Positions 56,343-64,000 of a stretch of 64,000 nucleotides of DNA are shown here, one piece after another. Both the position numbers and the translations under genes were made by a program. Numbering within the stretch: the stretch's first letter is position 1; each line of letters begins with the position of its first letter. The notes below the pieces were generated by a model, which was not told the DNA's origin, ran no database searches, and saw nothing but the letters and a program-made list of their open reading frames with translations. Source of the stretch: Tindallia californiensis (GTDB lineage: Bacteria; Bacillota; Clostridia; Peptostreptococcales; Tindalliaceae). The stretch is taken from positions 186,001-250,000 of the forward strand of contig NZ_FNPV01000006.1 of the NCBI RefSeq assembly GCF_900107405.1, in the 5' to 3' direction.

Positions 56343-57953
56343 TCACGGGCGTAAAAGCTTGAGTTTTTTCAGCAGTTGAGCAATTTTATCGCCTTTCGGT
56401 AGCAGGTCGAAGTCCCGCATTTCCAATGCGTCGGTCTTTAATAGCATCAGTCCGTAGGTGGCAGCACCTATGGAGATGGCGAGCACTACGGCTAAGCTGT
56501 TTCCCAGCATTGGTAATAAAATCCGATGGCTTCCCCAGGCTAACACAGCCATGACCATCACGGAAATAAAGGGTTTCAGAAAGACTTGTTTCATATCAAA
56601 GCGGACTCCCGTCAGTTTCTTAACGGCCCATAGGTTTAAGCTGAAGGCAATGATGTAGGCCACAACGGTTCCAATGGCAGCCCCCCGTACATGTAGAAAG
56701 GTGGCGGTCAGAAAATAGGTTAGGAATAGTTTGCAGCCAGCACCGATCATGAGATTCCGAACGGGGATATGTGGTTTTCCGAGGCCTTGAAGAATGCCGG
56801 TCAGGGTTTGAAGCTGTGTTAGAAAAAACACAGCAAAACCCATAATAAACATGATTTCTCCCAAAGAAGCCGGTTCTCCGGGATAAATAAACTGCATAAT
56901 AGGATGTGCCAATACTACTAATCCAGCCGAAGCAGGTAGTCCCATCATTAAGGAAACACGGAACACAGAAGCGCTGTCGGTCTGAACCGCCTCCCAGTCT
57001 TTTCTGGCGGCCGCATCTGAAACCGCTGGCACAATGCTCATGGCGAGAGCAATGGTGATCACCTGGGGTAAATTAACCAAAGTAGCTGCCATTCCTTGCA
57101 ACTGGCCATAAAGGCTGTTGGCCTGTGCGTAGGTGAATCCGCTTTCCTGAAGCCGTCGAAGCACTACCAAGGTATCCACCATATTAATCAGTGGCATGAC
57201 AGCCGCACCTATGGCAATGGGAAAGGCAATGGCTACAATGTCTTTCATCATTTTACCCGTGGTTTCCGGTGGTAATCCCAAGGAATCGGAAGTAACCATT
57301 TTTCCTGCCATTTTTCGTTTTCGGTATAAGAAAATGATCATGATCATGGCGGCTAAGCCGCCGGCACCGGCACCAAAAACCCCGCCGGCGGCGGCTAAGG
57401 GTTCTCCAGACAGCCTCAGCATGGTGAAGGCCAGCGCAAGTCCTACCAGTACCCGTCCAAACTGCTCTACCACTTGGGATAGGGCTGTTGGCTTCATGTC
57501 TTTCATTCCCTGAAAGTACCCACGAAAGGCCGCTAAAATGGAAATAAACAGTACGGTTGGTGCCAAGGCCAAAATGGAGTGATAGGCTAGAGGGCTTTCA
57601 AACACATAATTTGCCAGAAAACCGGCTCCGAACCCTAAGGCTAGGGAACCTGCCAGCCCCAGGAAGGACAACATTTTTAGAGCGGTCAGAAAGGTGTCGT
57701 GGGCGGCGGTATGTTCTCCTCTGGCTTTTTTTGCTGAAACCAGTTTGGAAATAGCGGTGGGAAAGCCGGCGTAGGTAAAGGCCAGCATAAAATTATAAAC
57801 GGTATAGCCTACCTGATAGTAGCCCATTCCTTCTGAGCCGATGGCCCGGCCCAGAGGAATGCGAAACAGGGCACCCATGATTTTTACCAGGATGCCGGCG
57901 GCACCCAGAAACATGGCACCTTTCAGGTAAGTCTCTTTTTTCTCTTTTGTCAT
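56343..57953 (-). CDS. MurJ/SpoVB-like lipid flippase (YabM type, polysaccharide biosynthesis family)
   Basis: 536 residues with about 14 hydrophobic helices. Motifs: FLGAAGILVKIMGALFRIPL, GSEGMGYYQVGYTVYNFMLA, FPTAISKLVSAKKARGEH and MFIMGFAVFFLTQLQTLTGI. The MVF/MATE-like family moves lipid-linked wall or surface-polymer precursors across the membrane; YabM and SpoVB are its Bacillus members. Position between the PpiC gene and mazG is that of yabM. In spore formers spoVT normally separates mfd/PpiC from yabM; the gap here is only 26 bp, so spoVT is absent. GGAGGT lies five bases before the ATG. Confidence 0.9.
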   Translation of the reverse strand: MTKEKKETYLKGAMFLGAAGILVKIMGALFRIPLGRAIGSEGMGYYQVGYTVYNFMLAFTYAGFPTAISKLVSAKKARGEHTAAHDTFLTALKMLSFLGLAGSLALGFGAGFLANYVFESPLAYHSILALAPTVLFISILAAFRGYFQGMKDMKPTALSQVVEQFGRVLVGLALAFTMLRLSGEPLAAAGGVFGAGAGGLAAMIMIIFLYRKRKMAGKMVTSDSLGLPPETTGKMMKDIVAIAFPIAIGAAVMPLINMVDTLVVLRRLQESGFTYAQANSLYGQLQGMAATLVNLPQVITIALAMSIVPAVSDAAARKDWEAVQTDSASVFRVSLMMGLPASAGLVVLAHPIMQFIYPGEPASLGEIMFIMGFAVFFLTQLQTLTGILQGLGKPHIPVRNLMIGAGCKLFLTYFLTATFLHVRGAAIGTVVAYIIAFSLNLWAVKKLTGVRFDMKQVFLKPFISVMVMAVLAWGSHRILLPMLGNSLAVVLAISIGAATYGLMLLKTDALEMRDFDLLPKGDKIAQLLKKLKLLRP

Positions 57954-57979
57954 GATGAACCTCCAAGCAGGCTGGCGTT

Positions 57980-58927
57980 TTACAACTCTCTTTTATTGAT
58001 TTCCGCCGACTCCCGCAATTCTTCGATGTGATTTTGTAGTGATTCCTGACGGATTTGTTGTATAATCTGTTCTTTTAATCCTTCAAAATCTTCTTCGTCT
58101 TTAATCCGTTGAGTTACCAAGATGATATGCCATCCAAAATCCGTCTCCACCGGCTCACTGATTTCACCGGCTTCCATAGCAAAGGCTGCCTCTTCGAAGG
58201 GGGGAACCATGGCACCTCTCGGGAACATTCCCAGGTTTCCACCATCTGCCGAGGAAGGGCACATGGAGAAGGTTTGTGCTAAGGTAGCAAAATCCGCTCC
58301 TTCGTCCAACTGGCTTTTAATGTCGGTGGCTTCTTGTTCTGTTTCTACCAGAATATGGCTTGCTTCCACCTGGTCACTGGTATACATGTCTTTGTTTTCT
58401 TCAAAAAAGGCTTTTGCTTCTTCTTCACCGACTTCCATGGTTTCCAGATAATGCTGTTGATATTCAATCATTAGCAATTCTTTAGCCATTTCTTTTCGGA
58501 AAAAAGCTTCATCAATATGATTCTCTTCTAAAAAGACACTCATTTCTTCATCTTCGCCCATAAACTCCCAAAAGAGTTCCATGGTTTCGTCCAGTTCTTC
58601 CTCATCGATGGCCAGGTCTTTGGCTCGGGCTTCCTGCAAGATGATTTCTGTAAAAATCATTCGTTCCAAAACTTGTTCTTTAATGGTGTCGAGTAGGGTC
58701 ATGCCTTCTTCATTGTCTTCTTCTTCAAATAGGTCGGCACCCATTTCTGTTTCATAATTCATTTTCATCAAGGCTAAGGTGCTTTCATAGTCCTGCATGG
58801 AAATTGGTTCGTTATTAACGGTAGCCACCGCATCTTCTGGTATGCTGTTGCTATTGCCGCAACCTGCCAGCAATGAAACCATTAGCATAAGGGCCAGAAG
58901 GGTAAGGCTGATGCTTTTTCTCTTCAT
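57980..58927 (-). CDS. PpiC-type peptidyl-prolyl isomerase lipoprotein (PrsA/SurA-like)
   Basis: 315 residues from ATG 58927 (AAAGGAAG six bases upstream). A lipoprotein signal ends in MVSLLAGCGNS. The SurA-like N-terminal helical domain (about 28-165) starts with AVATVNNEPISMQDYESTLA. The parvulin domain (about 185-275) reads VEASHILVETEQEATDIKSQ, GGNLGMFPRGAMVPPFEEAA and TDFGWHIILVTQ. It folds exported proteins at the outer face of the membrane; the many secreted proteins in this window are plausible clients. Very acidic. Own promoter at 58993-59020. Confidence 0.93.
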   Translation of the reverse strand: MKRKSISLTLLALMLMVSLLAGCGNSNSIPEDAVATVNNEPISMQDYESTLALMKMNYETEMGADLFEEEDNEEGMTLLDTIKEQVLERMIFTEIILQEARAKDLAIDEEELDETMELFWEFMGEDEEMSVFLEENHIDEAFFRKEMAKELLMIEYQQHYLETMEVGEEEAKAFFEENKDMYTSDQVEASHILVETEQEATDIKSQLDEGADFATLAQTFSMCPSSADGGNLGMFPRGAMVPPFEEAAFAMEAGEISEPVETDFGWHIILVTQRIKDEEDFEGLKEQIIQQIRQESLQNHIEELRESAEINKREL

Positions 58928-58992
58928 TTCTATCTTCCTTTCGAATTCCAATGTTTCGCCGAAGAATCTGCTTGATTCAAAGGCTAGTTCTC

Positions 58993-59020
58993 ATTATAAC
59001 GGAGTTTTTGATTTTTTCAA
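58993..59020 (-). promoter_or_regulatory. Promoter of the PpiC lipoprotein gene
   Basis: TTGAAA, 16-bp spacer, perfect TATAAT; the transcript would start about 65 nt before the ATG. Confidence 0.65.
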
Positions 59021-59033
59021 GGTAGATGAAGGC

Positions 59034-62000
59034 TTATCCCTTTTCAGGGCTGCTTGTATACCGTTCCATAAAGACCTTTATTTCTTGTAATAGGCTATGT
59101 TGTTCCTGTTTTCCGGGTTTATACAAAAAATGTGGCTGGGTTCCGGCGTTAAAATCTACCTGTTGACTAAATTCGTGCATCACCCGGGCTACGCTTTCCG
59201 GATCGATGGGTTTTCCAATGGCTAGCTGCAGTTTGATTCGTTTTTCTTTTTGAAGGATGGAATCAAAGCCAGCTTTCATAGCCATGGCTTTAATATAGGA
59301 GATCAGCAGTAAATTCCGGACGATGATGGGGATATCTCCGAAGCGATCTTCAATTTCTGTTTCTACTTCTACCCAATCTTCTTTGCAACGGATGGCTGCA
59401 ATTTTTTTATAAATTTCCACTTTATGTCCTGGGTTCTGAATGTATTTTTCTGGTAAATAGGCATCCACATTGAGTTCAATGGATACTTCCAAGTCTTTTT
59501 CTACGGTTTCTCCCCGGGTTTTCTGGATAGCTTCTTCCAGAAGTTTTACGTATAGATCGTAACCAATGGCGGCCATATGCCCATGTTGTTCGCCGCCCAA
59601 AAGGTTGCCGGCTCCTCGTATTTCCAAGTCTCGCATGGCAATTTTGAATCCGGCGCCAAATTCTGTGAATTCTTTGATGGCTTTAAGTCGTTTTTCGGCT
59701 ACTCCGGAAAGCAGCTTTCCTTTTTCTACCATTAAATAAGCATAGCCTTGCCGGTTGGAACGACCTACCCGTCCACGAAGCTGGTATAACTGAGATAGGC
59801 CTAGTTGATCCGCATTCTGAATGATGATGGTGTTCACATTGGGAATATCCAGTCCATTTTCGATAATCGTGGTACATACCAGGATATCGTAGGAGCCTTC
59901 ATAATAATCGAGCATTAGTTTTTCCAGCTCATTTTCATTCATCTGCCCATGACCTACTCCTATACGCAGATGAGGAAAGCGGCGAGCCAGGCCAGCGGCG
60001 ACGGAATGGATGCCTTCCACCCGATTGTAGACATAATAAGCCTGACCGCCCCGACTCATCTCCCGTTCGATGGCATCGGCCACTAAGGAAGGGTTATGGG
60101 GCACCACATAGGTCTGTACAGGAAAGCGTTCTTCCGGCGGATCTTCAATCACGCTCATGTCCCGTATGCCTACCATGGCCATGTGAAGGGTTCTGGGAAT
60201 AGGTGTGGCTGAAAGGGTCAGCACATCTACTTGTGCTTTTAATCTTTTTAACCTTTCTTTATGTTTCACTCCAAAGCGTTGCTCTTCATCCACTACCAGC
60301 AATCCTAAATCTTTGAACTGAACGTCTTGGGACAGTAAGCGGTGGGTTCCCACTACCACATCGACAATGCCTTTTTTCAGGTCTTTCAGCAGTTGACGTT
60401 GCTGGGCCGCTGTCCGAAAACGGCTGAGCATTTCCACCCGGATGGGAAAGGGACCAAAACGTTCCTGAAAGGTATTGAAATGTTGCTGAGCCAGAATGGT
60501 GGTTGGCACCAGCACGGCCGCCTGTTTGCTGTCTGCTACAGCCTTAAATACGGCTCTTAGGGCTACTTCTGTTTTTCCGTAGCCTACATCTCCGCAAAGA
60601 AGGCGATCCATCGGCCGTTCTGATTCCATGTCTGCTTTTACTTCGTTAATGGATTTTAATTGATCTGGTGTTTCTTCGTAGGGGAACAGATATTCAAACT
60701 GTTCCTGCATTTCTGTATCTTTTCCAAAGGCATAGCCTTTTTGTTTTTTTCGTTTGGCGTAAAGTTCCAAAAGCTCGTCAGCCATGTCTTCGATGGCTTT
60801 CTGAACCTTGGCTTTGGTGCGGGTCCATTCCGTACCACCCATCCGGTTCATTTTAGGAGCCCGGTCTTCGTTTCCAATGTATTTTTGAATCATGTCCATC
60901 TGATCTGTCGGCACATAAAGGTGATCGGCACCTGCATAGCCAATTTTCAGATAATCTTTGGTAATGCCATCTACCGTAAGGCTTTCGATTCCCAGGTATT
61001 GACCAATACCATGGTTTTCATGAACTACATAGCCTCCCGGCTTTAGTTCCACAAAGGATTGAAGGGACCTTCCTTCCGACCGGCTTCTTTTTGGTTTTTT
61101 CTTTTTAGGGGCACCAAATAGTTCTAAGTCGGACATAATATGCAGGCCAGCGTTCACGTATTCAAAGCCTTTATGAATGCTACCCTGAATAATAGAGACC
61201 ACTCCCGGCGGCATGTCTTTCAGGGATTCTATGTCTTTTACCAGGTATTGCACCGGTAAAGCGGCTTCCCGAAAGCTTTCCAGCAATTTAAGGGCTTTTT
61301 CTTTGCTGGGTGTCAGTAAAATGATCCGACATTCTTTACGAAGCAGGCGATTCACTTCTTCCAGCAGATAACTGATCTTCCCCTGAAAAGAAGGGATTCC
61401 TCGGGTAGTAAAATTCACCACGCTTTCCGGCAGAAAAAGTGTTTCGTTTCGTGGCAATAGGTCCATGGTAATCAAGGAATATTTCTGAAACTTTTTGTTT
61501 AGTTCCGTTGCTTCCATCAGGCATTGGCTGCGTTGTGGCAGCATATTCCCTTCTTCCAGTAAAGCCGCATATCTTTCCTTCCATTTATCTAAGGTGGTTT
61601 CCGCAGCGGTTTTTAAGCGAAGGGGTTCATCTAATACAAGGATGGCGTCCTTCTGCAAATAGTCCAGTAAGGAATAGGTTTTTTGGTAAACCGTGGTCTG
61701 AAACCCTTCAATCTCTTTTCCGGACCAATGATGCTCCCATTTTTCAAGGGTTTGAGCCATCTTTTGCCGTAGCTCTGTTTTCCCTGTTTTTTTCCGAGCC
61801 AATTGTTCCAGCTCTTCCTGCAGGTAATGGGTGAGCCTTTCCCGGTGTTCTTGCTGAGCAAGCCATTCCGTTGAAGGACTCAGTTGAATCTGTTGAATTT
61901 TTTCTACCGATTGTTGTGTGACTGGATCAAAGCGACGCAGGGAGTCAATTTCTTCATCAAAAAGTTCCACCCGGATCGGTTGTTCTTCCATGGGTGGAAA

Positions 62001-62552
62001 AATATCAATGATGTCTCCCCGAAGGCTAAAATCGCCTTTTTCCTCGACCTGGTCTTTTCGTTGATAACCTTGATGGTATAGGGTCTCCACCAAGGTCTGA
62101 AGGCAGGTTTCTTCACCCAGGGTCAGTTGAATCTGCAACTGGGCAAAGAGTTCCGGCGGCGGCAATTTTATCATCAAGGCTTCCATGGATGTCGTCACGA
62201 TAACCGGACTTTTCCGGCATAGGGTTGCCAAGGTTTTTAGCCGATCTTCTGCCTGAAAAGTGCCCATATTGACAGCATCGGTCAGTGCCCATTCCCTGCT
62301 GGGAAAAAAAAGGGGGTCTACCGGTGCAAAAAAGCGAAGATCTTCCATCATCTCTCTGGCCTGAGTTTCCGTCTCGGTGATGATCACTATTTGTTTTTTT
62401 TGCTCAGCAAAAATGCCCGCCGTTAGGTGGGCCTTCTGTCCGTCCAATAAACCATAAAGACCGATGGTCTGATCTTTTCGGTTCATTGTTTCCATGAGCT
62501 GTTGAAATTCTCTGGATTCTTTTAAAGGGAGTAACGTACTTTTTCCGTTCAT
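59034..62552 (-). CDS. mfd: Transcription-repair coupling factor
   Basis: 1172 residues, standard length. Domains in order: UvrB-like D1-D2 (about 1-330), RNA polymerase interaction domain (about 495-560, PGGYVVHENHGIGQYLGIES), helicase/translocase RecG-like motor (about 590-940) and TRCF C-terminal domain (about 1000-1110). Walker A is LLCGDVGYGKTEVALRA; Walker B is LVVDEEQRFG; motif III is LTLSATPIPRTLHMA; motif VI includes QLRGRVGRSNRQGYAY. It releases RNA polymerase stalled at lesions and recruits UvrA. AAGGAG lies seven bases before the ATG. Position between pth and the foldase gene is conserved in Firmicutes. Confidence 0.98.
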   Translation of the reverse strand: MNGKSTLLPLKESREFQQLMETMNRKDQTIGLYGLLDGQKAHLTAGIFAEQKKQIVIITETETQAREMMEDLRFFAPVDPLFFPSREWALTDAVNMGTFQAEDRLKTLATLCRKSPVIVTTSMEALMIKLPPPELFAQLQIQLTLGEETCLQTLVETLYHQGYQRKDQVEEKGDFSLRGDIIDIFPPMEEQPIRVELFDEEIDSLRRFDPVTQQSVEKIQQIQLSPSTEWLAQQEHRERLTHYLQEELEQLARKKTGKTELRQKMAQTLEKWEHHWSGKEIEGFQTTVYQKTYSLLDYLQKDAILVLDEPLRLKTAAETTLDKWKERYAALLEEGNMLPQRSQCLMEATELNKKFQKYSLITMDLLPRNETLFLPESVVNFTTRGIPSFQGKISYLLEEVNRLLRKECRIILLTPSKEKALKLLESFREAALPVQYLVKDIESLKDMPPGVVSIIQGSIHKGFEYVNAGLHIMSDLELFGAPKKKKPKRSRSEGRSLQSFVELKPGGYVVHENHGIGQYLGIESLTVDGITKDYLKIGYAGADHLYVPTDQMDMIQKYIGNEDRAPKMNRMGGTEWTRTKAKVQKAIEDMADELLELYAKRKKQKGYAFGKDTEMQEQFEYLFPYEETPDQLKSINEVKADMESERPMDRLLCGDVGYGKTEVALRAVFKAVADSKQAAVLVPTTILAQQHFNTFQERFGPFPIRVEMLSRFRTAAQQRQLLKDLKKGIVDVVVGTHRLLSQDVQFKDLGLLVVDEEQRFGVKHKERLKRLKAQVDVLTLSATPIPRTLHMAMVGIRDMSVIEDPPEERFPVQTYVVPHNPSLVADAIEREMSRGGQAYYVYNRVEGIHSVAAGLARRFPHLRIGVGHGQMNENELEKLMLDYYEGSYDILVCTTIIENGLDIPNVNTIIIQNADQLGLSQLYQLRGRVGRSNRQGYAYLMVEKGKLLSGVAEKRLKAIKEFTEFGAGFKIAMRDLEIRGAGNLLGGEQHGHMAAIGYDLYVKLLEEAIQKTRGETVEKDLEVSIELNVDAYLPEKYIQNPGHKVEIYKKIAAIRCKEDWVEVETEIEDRFGDIPIIVRNLLLISYIKAMAMKAGFDSILQKEKRIKLQLAIGKPIDPESVARVMHEFSQQVDFNAGTQPHFLYKPGKQEQHSLLQEIKVFMERYTSSPEKG

Positions 62553-62585
62553 GATTGAACTCCTTCACGATAAGAGGCATTGATG

Positions 62586-62610
62586 AATAAAGACGCTTCG
62601 CGCCTATTGG
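62586..62610. repeat. Imperfect second copy of the GACGCTTCGCG hairpin
   Basis: AATAAAGACGCTTCGCGCC followed by TATTGG, clearly related to the perfect hairpin at 50914-50940. It lies in the pth-mfd gap. Confidence 0.7.
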
Positions 62611-62657
62611 CATTGAACTTTAGATTTGATAATGGATCTAGAGACTTGATAATGGCC

Positions 62658-63248
62658 CTAGGATAACTCTTTGGATTTCTTTGATTCTTTTTTGGTATTG
62701 TGACGGTTCATTGCTATTTGAATGCCTTCCCTCACAAAGGTTTCTGCTGCTTCTGCCGCTTCTTTAACGGCTTGTTGCATCAGGGGCATTTCTTCTGATG
62801 TGAATCGACCCAGCACAAATTGGGAGGTGCTTTCCCACAAAGGTTTTCCAATCCCCATCCGAAGCCTTGGAAAATCACTGTTTCCCAAATGCTGGATAAT
62901 GGATTTCATTCCATTATGGGTTCCTCCGCTGCCTTTAGCTCGAAGCTTGATTTCTCCCGGTGCAAAGTCCATATCATCATAAATCACCAGCAGGTTTTCT
63001 TCCGGCAGGTCAAAATACCGCATCCAGGCACCGATGCTATCGCCGCTGCGATTCATATAGGTTTGCGGTTTGACAAGAATGACTTTTTCACTCCCGATAC
63101 GAATTTCTCCGTAATAGGAATTGAATTTTTTCTGATTTACTTCTGTATGATAATTTCTGGCCAAGGTATCGATAACGTGAAAACCAATGTTATGCCGGGT
63201 GGCATCGTATTTGCCACCCGGGTTTCCCAGACCAGTCAGAATGATCAT
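62658..63248 (-). CDS. pth: Peptidyl-tRNA hydrolase
   Basis: 196 residues. Key motifs: LTGLGNPGGKYDATRHNIGF (catalytic His in TRHN, Asn in GNPG), KPQTYMNRSGDSIG, and VIYDDMDFAPGEIKLRAKGS with GGTHNGMKSIIQHLG. It recycles peptidyl-tRNA in the cytoplasm. The Lys/Ser-rich tail (about 185-196) is lineage-specific. The gene starts 22 bp after the prs stop; the L25 (ctc) gene that lies between them in Bacillus is missing here. Confidence 0.98.
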   Translation of the reverse strand: MIILTGLGNPGGKYDATRHNIGFHVIDTLARNYHTEVNQKKFNSYYGEIRIGSEKVILVKPQTYMNRSGDSIGAWMRYFDLPEENLLVIYDDMDFAPGEIKLRAKGSGGTHNGMKSIIQHLGNSDFPRLRMGIGKPLWESTSQFVLGRFTSEEMPLMQQAVKEAAEAAETFVREGIQIAMNRHNTKKESKKSKELS

Positions 63249-63270
63249 AAGGTTTCATCGCTTCCTTTCT

Positions 63271-64000
63271 CTAGTCAAAAAGGGTGCTGACTGATTTGTT
63301 TTTATAAATTCGATTAATGGCTTCGGCAAAAACCGGGGCTACGGAAACGCTGCGGATTTTGTCGATCCGTTTTTCTTCCTGCAAAGGAATGGTGTTACAA
63401 GCTACCAGCTCCTGGATTTTTGAGTTTTTGATACGCTCAATGGCAGAACCAGAAAAAACCGGATGCGTACAACATGCGTATACTTCCGTGGCACCAAAAT
63501 TAATCAATGCGTCCGCTGCCTTGGTAATGGTACCGGCTGTATCAATCATATCATCTACCAGAATGGCGGTTTTTCCATGGATGTCTCCGATAATATTCAT
63601 TACTTCTGCCACATTATCCTTGGGTCGTCGTTTATCGATGATCGCAATAGGAGCCTCCAGGTAGTGAGCAAAGTTTCTGGCTCTGGTAACGCTTCCCATA
63701 TCTGGTGATACAATGACTGGATTGTCAATTTCTTTTGCTTTGAAATATTCTACCAGAATCGGTACTCCTAGCAGATGATCTACCGGAATATTAAAATATC
63801 CCTGAATTTGAGGAGCATGTAAATCCATACTGAGTACCCGATCAGCGCCAGCCGTTGTTAGCAGGTCAGCTACCAGTTTGGCCGTAATGGGATCTCTTGC
63901 CTTGGCTTTCCGATCCTGACGGGCATAGCCGTAGTAGGGAAGAACAGCCGTAATTCTTCCTGCCGAAGCTCGTTTCATGGCGTCAATCATAATAAGCAGT
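63271..64000 (-). CDS. prs: Ribose-phosphate pyrophosphokinase, 5' end cut by the window edge
   Basis: The last 243 residues are present; the frame is open to base 64000. Motifs: [10 protein letters not shown]-type helix at the edge, [15 protein letters not shown] (ATP and ribose-phosphate binding), [32 protein letters not shown] and the PRPP loop [12 protein letters not shown]. It makes PRPP from ribose 5-phosphate and ATP for nucleotide, His and Trp synthesis. It heads the conserved block prs-pth-mfd. Confidence 0.97.
   Translation of the reverse strand, partial: LLIMIDAMKRASAGRITAVLPYYGYARQDRKAKARDPITAKLVADLLTTAGADRVLSMDLHAPQIQGYFNIPVDHLLGVPILVEYFKAKEIDNPVIVSPDMGSVTRARNFAHYLEAPIAIIDKRRPKDNVAEVMNIIGDIHGKTAILVDDMIDTAGTITKAADALINFGATEVYACCTHPVFSGSAIERIKNSKIQELVACNTIPLQEEKRIDKIRSVSVAPVFAEAINRIYKNKSVSTLFD

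Overview
The window looks like chromosome of a low-to-mid GC Firmicute of class Clostridia. The right end (about 53.4-64 kb) keeps the well-known Bacillus/Clostridium order prs - pth - mfd - PpiC foldase - YabM-type flippase - mazG - hup - yabO/rqcP - divIC - yabR, all on the minus strand. Exported proteins are extremely rich in Asp/Glu, as seen in haloalkaliphilic anaerobes such as the Tindallia/Natronincola group; that placement is an inference from gene order and composition. Four sporulation genes usually found in this block (spoVT, yabP, yabQ, spoIIE) are missing from their expected places.

Layout. 1-8.4 kb: two overlapping O-antigen-ligase-like membrane genes, two stalk (copper-amine-oxidase N-terminal type) proteins, a TolC-like coiled-coil protein and an SLH protein. 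8.6-13.7 kb: a CotH - DUF4956 - VTC polyphosphate-polymerase cluster split by a plus-strand YefM/YoeB toxin-antitoxin pair. 14.0-18.7 kb: two large paralogous stalk proteins; the 822-residue one has a near-perfect promoter, a structured ~255-nt leader and an excellent ribosome binding site, and is the best candidate for an abundant surface-layer-like protein. 19.4-20.8 kb: a patch of repeats with a four-helix-bundle gene, a RelE/ParE-type toxin-antitoxin pair and an unidentified fragment. 20.8-23.7 kb: two more stalk proteins and a candidate 75-nt terminated small RNA. 23.9-27.0 kb: pyrG and a C-terminal processing protease. 27.2-40.5 kb: two SLH proteins, a 2193-residue IPT/TIG protein and a stalk protein fused to an HExxH domain. 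40.7-45.6 kb: an RND permease with its membrane-fusion lipoprotein. 46.0-48.6 kb: the only large plus-strand gene, a secreted protein built from five copies of an unrecognised unit. 48.6-53.1 kb: an LPXTG surface protein, a small conserved gene and a chemoreceptor. 53.4-64 kb: the housekeeping block.

The theme is envelope building: eight proteins with stalk-like domains, three SLH proteins, one sortase substrate, a giant IPT adhesin-like protein, glycan-polymer ligases, an export pump and exported proteases/foldases. They probably act together in making and decorating the cell wall or S-layer.

Intergenic DNA is unusual. Three repeat families fill it: (i) GC-rich palindromes that read as SPLAGEG when translated and have entered several reading frames; (ii) an A-rich AAAAGCAG / GGTTATAGG mosaic that begins at or over the stop codons of at least nine genes, always in the sense direction; and (iii) short TGGGGACGG elements. 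Together with the structured leader, the pseudoknot small RNA, the five-unit protein and an 11-bp phased TTACA array, these are the main candidates for undescribed biology. No tRNA, rRNA or CRISPR array was seen.
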